Shown: piece after piece, positions 57,138 through 64,000 of the stretch
Layout: the number at the start of each line of letters is the position of its first letter
Position numbering within the stretch: the stretch's first letter is position 1
NCBI RefSeq assembly: GCF_004208415.1
Contig: NZ_CP035758.1
Span: 8,060,001-8,124,000, forward strand
Direction: 5' to 3'
From: Ktedonosporobacter rubrisoli
Lineage (GTDB): Bacteria; Chloroflexota; Ktedonobacteria; Ktedonobacterales; Ktedonobacteraceae
Length of the DNA stretch: 64,000 nucleotides
Made by a program: the position numbers and the translations under genes
The notes under the pieces: generated by a model
Told to the model about the DNA's origin: nothing
What the model saw: only the letters and a program-made list of their open reading frames with translations
Database searches by the model: none

Positions 57138-58763
57138 TCAGACGGCTAGCATGGCCTCCTCTCGTGCTTGCTGCGCCTCTGCGGCCTCCTCACTATTGGA
57201 GGGCGCTGGCGGGGTCCTTCTGTACCGTACGAAGATTGCCGCGATAGTTGCAGCAATCGCCAGTGCGGCGCACAGCAAGAATGCATCGTGCATGGCCAGG
57301 AGATAGGCTTGTTTCTGCAACATGCCATAGATGCTGGCAATCGCCGTACCATAAGCCTGCGTGAGCGAGGCACCGTGCGAGACAAAGGCGGCCTGGAGCT
57401 GCGGGATCAATTGTCCGAGCGCGGAATCAGGAGTAACGCGCTCCGCCAGGTGGGTGTAATGAACCTTTGTCTGGCTCTGTACCAGCGTGGCCAGGACAGC
57501 CGTGCCAAGCGAGCTAGCCACAAAGCGTAGGGTGGTGCTAACCGAGGACGCCTGCGCAAGTTGCCTTGGAGGAATCTCGGAGAGCGCCGAGACACTCAAG
57601 GGTTGGGCACAGAGTCCAAGGGCCAGGCTACGCAAGATCAAGAGAAGCTGGAAGGCGCCGAAAGCCATAGTGAGCGTGATCGATGTATAGAGCCAGCTGA
57701 CGATAGCCAGGAGAATCAGGCCTGGAATAACTACCGCGCGCACTCCAATCTTATCGACAAGGCGTCCGCCCGCCAGCATGGCCACCATCGAGGCAAAGGC
57801 CTGCGGCAAGAGCAACAAGCCAGCCTGGAAGGCGTTAAGGCCTCGTAGATTCTGAAGGTAAATCGGAATCAAGAACAGGCCGCCAAAGAGCGCAAAGGTG
57901 ACGAGGGTACTGGCAATGCTACTTGTGGTGAAAGGCGCATTGGCGAAGACGCGCAGGTCGAGCAAGGGCTGACCTCCGGCATGGGCAACGCGTATTTCGA
58001 TGATCACAAAGATGGCTAGCAGGAGAATACCTGTAACCATGAAGCCAAGTACTTTGACCGATCCCCAACCATCGGTGCTGGCATCAGAGAGAGCATACAG
58101 CAGGGCCGCCAGACCCGTGGCTGAGAAAATGAAGCCAGGAATATCAAATTGCGCACGCGCATTGATCACAGCTTCGCGCAAGAGCAACATGCCCAGGACA
58201 ATGGCTAGAATGCCGATGGGCACATTGATGTAAAAGATGAACTGCCAGTCGGCAAAGGTGACGAAATAGCCACCTAGGGTCGGCCCGAAGGCTGGCGCAA
58301 GTAGAATCGGGATGCCCAGAAAGCCCATGGCTGTACCGCGCTCGTTGACAGGGAATTCGCGGTAGAGCAGGGTAATCGCGAGCGGCGACATGAATGCTCC
58401 TCCCATGGCTTGGAGCACACGGAAGAAGATTAATATAGGCAGGTTCCAGGCAAGCCCACATACGGCCGAGCCGGCCGTAAAGATCCCCAGCGATATGAGA
58501 TATAGTCGCTTGGTGCCAATACGATCGGCCAGGAAGCCGGTGAGCGGTGTGGCCACACCTTGAGCAAGGGTGTAACCGGTTAGTACCCACTGGACATCAT
58601 TCAGGTTGGCCCCGAATGCCGTCTGCAGGCGCGGGATAGCAATATTTACAATAGTGCTGTCCAGTATGGTCATGAACAACCCAAAGATAACCACAAACGC
58701 CACTATCCACTTATAGGATATCCCGCCTTCTTTGGGTTGGGTTGCTGGTGCCGTCATTTGCAT
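57138..58763 (-). CDS. DHA2-family MFS multidrug exporter (EmrB/QacA type)
   Basis: 541 residues, about 14 TM helices. Motifs: GLFMTILDSTIVNIAIPRLQ at the N-terminus (DHA2 motif D1), TGYTLAQGVATPLTGFLADR (motif A region), and LQAMGGAFMSPLAITLL (motif B). AAGGAG lies ahead of the start, which may be either of two ATGs two codons apart. It exports hydrophobic drugs with proton antiport. It faces lanM convergently; a role in export or immunity for the lanthipeptide is possible but has no direct evidence. The promoter at 58977-59005 contains a palindrome. Confidence 0.93.
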   Translation of the reverse strand: MQMTAPATQPKEGGISYKWIVAFVVIFGLFMTILDSTIVNIAIPRLQTAFGANLNDVQWVLTGYTLAQGVATPLTGFLADRIGTKRLYLISLGIFTAGSAVCGLAWNLPILIFFRVLQAMGGAFMSPLAITLLYREFPVNERGTAMGFLGIPILLAPAFGPTLGGYFVTFADWQFIFYINVPIGILAIVLGMLLLREAVINARAQFDIPGFIFSATGLAALLYALSDASTDGWGSVKVLGFMVTGILLLAIFVIIEIRVAHAGGQPLLDLRVFANAPFTTSSIASTLVTFALFGGLFLIPIYLQNLRGLNAFQAGLLLLPQAFASMVAMLAGGRLVDKIGVRAVVIPGLILLAIVSWLYTSITLTMAFGAFQLLLILRSLALGLCAQPLSVSALSEIPPRQLAQASSVSTTLRFVASSLGTAVLATLVQSQTKVHYTHLAERVTPDSALGQLIPQLQAAFVSHGASLTQAYGTAIASIYGMLQKQAYLLAMHDAFLLCAALAIAATIAAIFVRYRRTPPAPSNSEEAAEAQQAREEAMLAV

Positions 58764-58976
58764 AACGAAAGAAACTCCTTAAGACGCCATAGCATACCAT
58801 TGCCCTGGGAAAACTTCTCTTTGCTAACAATGCCGCCTGCTCAGTATCTCTCGCAGGGGCGAGAACTTCTAAACAGGCAGAGCTCATAGAAGGATCGAGG
58901 CCAATGATATGCTATTTTTAACAACCGCTATCTGACCACATAGTTAACGTGTGACCTTTTAAAACAATCTTTGACC

Positions 58977-59005
58977 GATAGAAAGTTTTATGACTTTATA
59001 GTCAA
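58977..59005 (-). promoter_or_regulatory. MFS promoter with overlapping palindrome
   Basis: Reverse-strand TTGACT (59005-59000), a 17-nt spacer and TCTATC (58982-58977). TGACTTTATAGTCA at 58991-59004 is an imperfect palindrome (TGACT/AGTCA arms) overlapping the -35, as for a TetR or MarR repressor. No regulator gene adjoins. Confidence 0.55.
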
Positions 59006-59444
59006 TATGTTACCAGAACGTCATACGCGTGTCAAGCTTCTCGCTCAACAATATTTCCCTCCTCTCCTTCTCGGTCGATCGGCCTAAATAAGGGGAGGAA
59101 AGCCTTATGCTCTCTTGGGGATTGTTGGGCCTGGCGTTGAAGCTGTTGGCCGCAGGCTTAAGCGTGAGAGAGCAAATGGAAGCGCAAGATTGCTTTTCTG
59201 CTTGCCGGCGTGTCACAATATGCTTAACTTATGTTGTTGACAAGTTTTTTACTCTTGAGGTGCCGAAAGAAGGATTTGTGAGGGCAGAGCGCTCTGCCCG
59301 CAACACGCCGCTTAGCATACAAACTGAATAGCTACATCTTAGCCGAGCTGGGAATGGGTAGCTAGGGTTCCGCCTCGCACTGCGAGGGCCTGCGACCGAG
59401 CGCTACAAGATCTTGCCTGATTGGTAAGAGGCACCTATTGGCAT
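59006..59444. other. Long upstream region of the HAD-Nudix gene
   Basis: About 440 nt without a convincing gene. A possible reading frame 59107-59331 has unlikely composition. The part 59341-59440 has several short GC-rich complementary segments and may be a structured leader. Confidence 0.35.
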
Positions 59445-59512
59445 AAAAAGCCCGAGGGGGAAAGCTCTGCACGCCACTGGCTGTGCGGAGATTCCCTTTC
59501 AGGCTTTTTTAT
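59445..59512 (+). terminator. Large hairpin with T tract just before the HAD-Nudix gene
   Basis: AAAAAGCC (59445) pairs with GGCTTTTTT (59502-59510). Inner helices GGGGAA/TTCCC and CTC-GCAC/GTGC-GAG make a long terminator-like stem. It ends only about 20 nt before the start codon, with GGAAGGAG in between, so it is either the terminator of an upstream transcript or a conditional attenuator of this gene. Confidence 0.75.
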
Positions 59513-59532
59513 TTGTTTGTCTGGAAGGAGTT

Positions 59533-60777
59533 ATGACGATGTTGGCTGAACAATACGAGGCTTTTCTGCTTGATCTTGATGGGGTGGTCTATCTAGGTAC
59601 GCAGCCGCTGGCAGGTGCGGTCCTGGCCTTGCGGCGCTTGCGCGAGATGGGGAAGCAGGTGCGTTTCTTGACCAATGATCCACGCCCGACGCGCGTCAAG
59701 ATTGTGCAGCGGCTGCAGGCTATGGGCGTTATGGCAAGGCATGAGGATATCATCTCAGCGGGCTGGGCGACTGCAAGCTTTTTACGCCAGAGCGACCTGA
59801 GTTCTGTCTATCTGCTGGGGAGCTCAGGGCTGCGCACAGAGCTTGAGGAGCAGGGTATTCGGGTGCTGGAACAGGGCGTTGTGCAGGCAGTTGTTGTGGG
59901 CTATGATGAGGATATTAGCTATCGTGAGATCCAGCAGGCCGTGCGCTTTTTGGAAGGTGGGGCGCGTTTTATTGCAACTAACGCTGATCAACGCTTCCCT
60001 ACGCCGGAGGGCACAGCGCTGGCTGCTGGCACGCTGGTGGCGGCTGTACAGGCGGGAAGTGACCTGAGGCCGCTGGTGATTGGCAAGCCAGGAAAGGCTA
60101 TGTTTCACCTGGCTTTGCAGACGCTGCCGCCGCAAGGACGCGCGGTGATGATCGGCGACAATCCGGCGACGGATATTCTTGGCGCGCATGAATGCGGTCT
60201 GGAGGCGATCCTTATTGCTTCTCAGCCGCCGCACTTCCCGTCTACGCGCGATTTTCGCCAGGCGGATATGACGATTCCCGATCTCTCCTCGCTGTTTCAG
60301 GAAGGGCTCTCTGTGCGGCCCTGGTTACCTCAGTCCTTTGCCTGGCCTGAGCGCGTAGAAGCCGGTGTGGCGGCGATTATCTTTGATAATGAGACGCGCG
60401 TACTGCTGGGGAGACGCGCCGATAATGGCCTGTGGGGCCTGCCCTCGGGCCATGTTGAGCCAGGCGAGACAGTTGCCGAGGCTGTGGTCCGTGAAGTATA
60501 TGAGGAGACGGGCTTAGGCGTGCAGGTTGAGCGCCTGATCGGGCTCTATTCTGATCCTGTTTCGCAGGTGTTTTCCTATCCTTCGGGTCTGAGCAGTCAG
60601 TTTATCACCTCTTGCTTCCTATGCCGATATATAAATGGCAAGTTGCGGTGCGATGAGCGCGAAGTCCTAGAACTGGCATTTTTCCCGCTTCGAGCTCTGC
60701 CGGAGCAGCTTTTGACTATGCATCCTCAGTGGCTGGCCGATGCTCTGAGCGAGGCGGAGCGCGCCTTTATTCGCTAA
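59533..60777 (+). CDS. HAD-IIA phosphatase fused to a Nudix hydrolase
   Basis: 414 residues, two complete enzyme domains. Residues ~8-265 are a NagD/PGP-like HAD-IIA phosphatase: motif I LLDLDGVVYLG, motif II FLTNDPRPTR, a Lys in VIGKPGKAMF, and motif IV VMIGDNPATDILGA. Residues ~275-405 hold a Nudix domain with the box GHVEPGETVAEAVVREVYEE then TGL (GX5EX7REUXEEXGU). Nudix enzymes split nucleoside diphosphate derivatives and the HAD part removes phosphate, so the two may act in sequence on one nucleotide or sugar-phosphate. The substrate is unknown. A strong hairpin precedes the RBS. Confidence 0.93.
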   Translation: MTMLAEQYEAFLLDLDGVVYLGTQPLAGAVLALRRLREMGKQVRFLTNDPRPTRVKIVQRLQAMGVMARHEDIISAGWATASFLRQSDLSSVYLLGSSGLRTELEEQGIRVLEQGVVQAVVVGYDEDISYREIQQAVRFLEGGARFIATNADQRFPTPEGTALAAGTLVAAVQAGSDLRPLVIGKPGKAMFHLALQTLPPQGRAVMIGDNPATDILGAHECGLEAILIASQPPHFPSTRDFRQADMTIPDLSSLFQEGLSVRPWLPQSFAWPERVEAGVAAIIFDNETRVLLGRRADNGLWGLPSGHVEPGETVAEAVVREVYEETGLGVQVERLIGLYSDPVSQVFSYPSGLSSQFITSCFLCRYINGKLRCDEREVLELAFFPLRALPEQLLTMHPQWLADALSEAERAFIR

Positions 60778-60804
60778 GGCCTGCTCGTGCTACCTGCTCC
60801 GCGC

Positions 60805-61278
60805 TTATACAAATTTGAGCGCGCTCTGCTTGATCGGTTCGCCTGAAAGCGGCGAGGAGAGTACGATGGAGGTGGTGAGCTGTCCATAGTGCATGAGCCG
60901 ATTGAGCAGGGCCTCTAAATGGATGACTGAGGAGACGACAACTTTGATAATAAAGCTATCGCTCCCGGTGACGCGATGGCATTCGATGATTTCGGGCTGA
61001 TTAGCGATCAGGCTGCGCACATTGGGTTCTTCGGTGGCGCTGATGGTCATGCGGATAAAGGCTGTAATCGGCAAGCCAACCTTTGAAGTGTCGATTCTGG
61101 CACCATAGCCCTGAATAATGCCCGCGTCCTCTAGCTTGCGTACGCGTTCTGTGGCGGCAGGCGAGGATAAGCCAACGCGCCGGCCCAGTTCGCTAAAGGA
61201 GAGCCGGGCCTCGTTTTGTAACTCCTTTATGATAAGCCAGTCAGTATCGTCAAGTGTTTGTCTCTCACTTAAGGTCAT
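60805..61278 (-). CDS. Lrp/AsnC-family transcriptional regulator
   Basis: 157 residues. N-terminal HTH DTDWLIIKELQNEARLSFSE, then GLSSPAATERVRKLEDAGII, and C-terminal RAM effector domain (ITAFIRMTISATEEPN, ECHRVTGSDSFIIKVVV). It senses amino acids and forms octamers. It diverges from a LysE-type exporter with about 200 bp between, the classic arrangement for an Lrp protein controlling an amino-acid exporter. Convergent with the HAD-Nudix gene. Confidence 0.94.
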   Translation of the reverse strand: MTLSERQTLDDTDWLIIKELQNEARLSFSELGRRVGLSSPAATERVRKLEDAGIIQGYGARIDTSKVGLPITAFIRMTISATEEPNVRSLIANQPEIIECHRVTGSDSFIIKVVVSSVIHLEALLNRLMHYGQLTTSIVLSSPLSGEPIKQSALKFV

Positions 61279-61485
61279 CAGCCAAAATCACCTTTCTAAT
61301 TTAAAGTTCCTATAGTATATCTCCTTTAATCAAATATGTACATGGGCTAATATCGCCAATATACTTATGTATGGATGAATCATTCCAAGAGCCGGGGCGG
61401 AGCGCGATTGGTGGGGGTATCGCTGGCCTGGGAATGATTCTTGTGCTGTCTACTGGCAATTTCTATCTGGCATGGAGTGTCATTT

Positions 61486-62100
61486 ATGCTCACCTATTTA
61501 CTTCAAGGGGCTATTCTTGGTTTTGTGGCTGGTGTAAGTCCTGGTCCTTTGCTTGGCTTGTTGATCAATAAAACTGTACGCTGGGGATGGCGCGCCGGGG
61601 TGGTTGTGGCGCTCTCCCCGCTGCTTACCGATATTCCTTTGATCCTGCTCTTTGTGTTTCTCTTAGATCATCTCCCGGCACTCGTTCTCCACATTTTTAC
61701 GCTAGTTGGGGGATTGTTTGTGGTGTATCTCGGCTATGAGACGGTGCGCAAGGCGGCCAGAGAGGTGCAGCTTGAGGTAAAGGAGCGCCCGGGCTCGATT
61801 CTGCTTACGGCGCTGGTAACGAATATCTTCAATCCCCATCCCTTTATCTTCTGGGCTACGGTTGGCAGCCCTCTTCTGCTTAACAGCTTTGCGGCGGCGG
61901 GTATGGGCGCGACCGGGGGCTTTCTCGTGTGCTTTTATGCCTTGCTCTTATGTGCCAAACTTTCCTTTGTCTTCCTGGTAAACTGGGGGCGCGCCTGGCT
62001 CAAGGGCAGCGGCTACCGCTGCCAATCAGCAGGAAGCGGTATCTTGATGCTGGGCCTGGGTCTTGCGCTGCTCTGGGAAGGGGTGAGCGCTCTGCTCTAA
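61486..62100 (+). CDS. LysE/RhtB-family amino-acid exporter
   Basis: About 204 residues from the ATG at 61486 (MLTYLLQGAI), with GGAG 8 nt upstream. A TTG at 61441 in frame would add 15 residues without an RBS. It has about six TM helices. The family motif is GFVAGVSPGPLLGLLINKTV near the start, with a conserved NPHPFIFW segment in the middle. It pumps amino acids or their metabolites out of the cell. The divergent Lrp gene is its likely regulator. The specificity is unknown. Confidence 0.9.
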   Translation: MLTYLLQGAILGFVAGVSPGPLLGLLINKTVRWGWRAGVVVALSPLLTDIPLILLFVFLLDHLPALVLHIFTLVGGLFVVYLGYETVRKAAREVQLEVKERPGSILLTALVTNIFNPHPFIFWATVGSPLLLNSFAAAGMGATGGFLVCFYALLLCAKLSFVFLVNWGRAWLKGSGYRCQSAGSGILMLGLGLALLWEGVSALL

Positions 62101-62205
62101 GCCCGAGCTTTAAGCCAATCTGATAAAGCTCTTGTTTTATCTTTTTGCTGACAAGTAAGATACAATATGAGAGAGGTGATAAAGAGAGAGAAACAGGAAG
62201 GCCTT

Positions 62206-64000
62206 GTGGATACGCTTCAGCGCTTTCAATTGAAAGCAACGCAGTTACCGGCTCTGCTAAACTCGACAATCGGGCGCAATGGGGAAATTTCCGCCATTGA
62301 AGCCTTGCTAAGGCGTGACGATATACGCCTGGTCTCGCTAACAGGTCCGGGGGGAGTTGGCAAAACGCGCCTGGCCGTAGAGGTGGCTAGAGGGCTGGCC
62401 GTCCAGTTTAAGGATGGTCTTTTTTTCATCTCCCTGGCTCCTTTGCGCAATCCTGAGCAAGTTCTCGTGGTTATTGCCCAGAAGATCGGCTTAGAGAATG
62501 TGGCGGAGCGCGATCTTGCTCAGCGTTTACATAACTATTTGCGCGAGAAGCAGCTTTGTTTGCTGTTGGATAACTGCGAGCATCTGCTTGAGGCCGCTCC
62601 TTTTATCAGCGATTTGTTGCAGGCTGCTCCTCAGCTTAAGGTCCTGGCGACAAGTAGGGAGCGCCTGCACCTCAATGGTGAGCAGGAGATTGTGGTGCCG
62701 CCGCTGGCTTTGCCTGATCTCGAACAGGAAGAGGTAGCGATGCCGTCTGCTCCAGCTGTGGCCATCGCGCTCTTTGTCGAGCGGGCGCGGGCCGTCAAAC
62801 CCTCTTTTGCCCTCACGCCTGAGAATTATCGTGCGATCGCTGAAATTTGTGTGCAGCTCGATGGCTTACCCCTGGCCATCGAACTGGCGGCCGTGCGGAT
62901 CAAGCTGCTTTCTCCCCAGGAAATCCTTGTACGCCTGAGTAATCGCTTGCGCCTGTTAACGCAGGGTGCACGGGACTTGCCGGTGCGCCAGCAAACGTTG
63001 CGTAATACGCTGGATTGGAGCTATGATCTACTCAGTGAAAGTGAGCAGCGCTTCTTTCGGCGCCTTGGGGTGTTTGTGGGAGCCTGGACGCTAGAGGCGG
63101 CCGAGGCGGTGGCGCTTGCTGCGGAGGCAGGTGAGGTAGATGTTTTGGAGCTGCTGGTCTCGCTGGTCGATAAAAGCCTGGTGCAGGTAGTCGAGAGCTC
63201 GTCAGCCGCTACGCGCTTTGTATTGCTGGAGACTATTCGCGAGTATGCGCTTGATCGCTTGATAAAGCAGGATGAATGCGATTGTACACAGAGGCGCTAT
63301 ACATTATTTTACCTGCGCCTGGCTGAAAAGGCTGATGAGCATTTCCATGGGCCTGAGCAGCGCTTGTGGCTGCAGCGCCTGGATCAGGAAGCACCTCATC
63401 TGTGGGCTGCTCTGCGCTGGTCTATTGAGCGTCAAGAGACTGAGCTGGCCCTGCGCCTGGCCAGCGCCTTGCAAGAATTCGTGGCGCTACGTAGCTCTTT
63501 GCGCGAGGGGCGTAGCTGGTTTGAGGAAGTGCTCTCGCTGCCAGATGTGCAAAACTATGTCGCGTTGCGGGCCAGGGTGTTGCTTGGGGCCGGCACTATG
63601 CTGCGCTTGCGCAGTGATCTTGACAGGGCTCGTGACTACTTTCAAGCCTGTAAAGAGGTGGCTGAGACGCTGGATGATCGGCGGATCTATGCCCTGGCCC
63701 TTGGAATGCTGGCCCTGCTTGAGCTCTATCCGGGCCGCTATGAAAATGCCTGGAAATTGGCAGAGGCCGGCTGGCAGGCTATCGAGCCTTACACTGATAA
63801 ATGGTACCGGGGCGCTCTCCATCGCATCGCTGGCGATGTGGCGGGTAGGCAGGGAAACTTTGCTGTGGCGCGCACGCGCTATGCCGTCAGCTTGATGCTC
63901 TTCAAAGAAGTTGGTGATTTACGCAGCCTGGCCGATTCATTCATTAGTCTGGGCAGCCTGATGCGCTCACGGGCCAAGCTGGCAACCGCGCATTTTCTCT
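62206..64000 (+). CDS. NB-ARC/AfsR-type STAND ATPase regulator, 3' end outside the window
   Basis: At least 598 residues and still open at the window edge. The GTG at 62206 has AGGAAGG 5 nt upstream; an in-frame ATG at 62167 lacks an RBS. The ATPase core is at about residues 20-320: IGRNGEISAIEALL, Walker A TGPGGVGKTRLAVEVA, Walker B LCLLLDNCEHLLEA, sensor TSRERL, GLPLAIELAA and LDWSYDLLSESEQRFFRRLG. TPR-like helices follow (RDYFQACKEVAETLDD). This is the AfsR/LuxR-associated STAND architecture. A DNA-binding domain, usually C-terminal LuxR in such proteins, would lie beyond 64000. Confidence 0.85.
   Translation, partial: MDTLQRFQLKATQLPALLNSTIGRNGEISAIEALLRRDDIRLVSLTGPGGVGKTRLAVEVARGLAVQFKDGLFFISLAPLRNPEQVLVVIAQKIGLENVAERDLAQRLHNYLREKQLCLLLDNCEHLLEAAPFISDLLQAAPQLKVLATSRERLHLNGEQEIVVPPLALPDLEQEEVAMPSAPAVAIALFVERARAVKPSFALTPENYRAIAEICVQLDGLPLAIELAAVRIKLLSPQEILVRLSNRLRLLTQGARDLPVRQQTLRNTLDWSYDLLSESEQRFFRRLGVFVGAWTLEAAEAVALAAEAGEVDVLELLVSLVDKSLVQVVESSSAATRFVLLETIREYALDRLIKQDECDCTQRRYTLFYLRLAEKADEHFHGPEQRLWLQRLDQEAPHLWAALRWSIERQETELALRLASALQEFVALRSSLREGRSWFEEVLSLPDVQNYVALRARVLLGAGTMLRLRSDLDRARDYFQACKEVAETLDDRRIYALALGMLALLELYPGRYENAWKLAEAGWQAIEPYTDKWYRGALHRIAGDVAGRQGNFAVARTRYAVSLMLFKEVGDLRSLADSFISLGSLMRSRAKLATAHFL

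Noticed and set aside
59107..59331. 74-residue forward frame upstream of the HAD-Nudix gene
   Set aside because: No RBS, composition unlike a protein, ends in a GC-rich leader-like region.
59341..59440. Second T-box or other known riboswitch before the HAD-Nudix gene
   Set aside because: No TGGNACC bulge and no motif of TPP, cobalamin or other common classes; only a terminator-like hairpin is certain.

Overview
The window has about 53 % G+C and looks like a chromosomal segment of a multicellular-type Chloroflexota bacterium, most likely class Ktedonobacteria. This is an inference from gene content and style: DnaD- and DnaI-like loaders with DnaB, a T-box in front of valS, a mersacidin-type lanthipeptide locus, FemX-like proteins, large NB-ARC/TPR regulators, and many GTG/TTG starts. 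No 16S rRNA or other decisive marker is present.

Layout. 1-6 kb: the start of a FAD oxidoreductase gene (reverse strand, cut by the window edge), a cluster of eight DnaA-box-like 9-mers, then a replication operon of dnaB (interrupted by a 180-residue mini-intein), a dnaD-like gene and a dnaC/dnaI-like AAA+ loader. 6-12 kb: clpP, a HAD phosphatase, a methyltransferase, an enoyl-CoA hydratase, a ClC channel and MarR. 12-16 kb: a long T-box leader and valS. 16-24 kb, mostly reverse strand: a Ycf48-like lipoprotein, an MMPL exporter with an ArsR regulator and two matching operators, a structured RNA that reads as a circularly permuted tRNA-Gln(UUG), an ABC exporter with palindromes in its promoter, and an M20 peptidase. 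24-31 kb: an ABC pair, two small paralogous proteins divergent from a tiny HTH protein, a three-unit CRISPR-like relic, a GluTR-domain orphan, ispH, a FolD homologue lacking catalytic residues, and yajQ. 31-48 kb: a 1448-residue TPR protein, a secreted repeat protein, two FemX-like genes with a GNAT gene, a MerR/ABC cassette, a lipoprotein, an XRE-membrane-lectin-like fusion and a glutamine-synthetase-like enzyme. 48.6-57 kb: a class II lanthipeptide locus (HlyD-like protein, C39-peptidase ABC exporter, five tandem precursor genes, LanM). 57-64 kb: an MFS exporter, a HAD-Nudix fusion behind a strong hairpin, an Lrp/LysE pair, and a partial NB-ARC regulator running off the end.

How the parts work together. 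The first block pairs a candidate origin (or DnaA-controlled region) with the helicase and its loaders. The lanthipeptide block is self-contained for precursor supply, modification (LanM), leader removal and export (C39 ABC transporter). Several exporters (MMPL, two ABC systems, MFS) have their own recognisable operator-promoter arrangements.

The most unusual object is the RNA at 20259-20406 (reverse strand). All canonical tRNA-Gln arms are present, but the T arm and 3' acceptor strand precede the 5' acceptor strand, D arm and anticodon arm. The acceptor helix is closed by a UCCG tetraloop, and the two outer ends are clamped by a perfect 15-bp inverted repeat. It has its own good promoter. 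It could be a permuted or two-piece tRNA (by analogy to two-piece tmRNA) or a tRNA mimic. The sequence alone cannot tell which.
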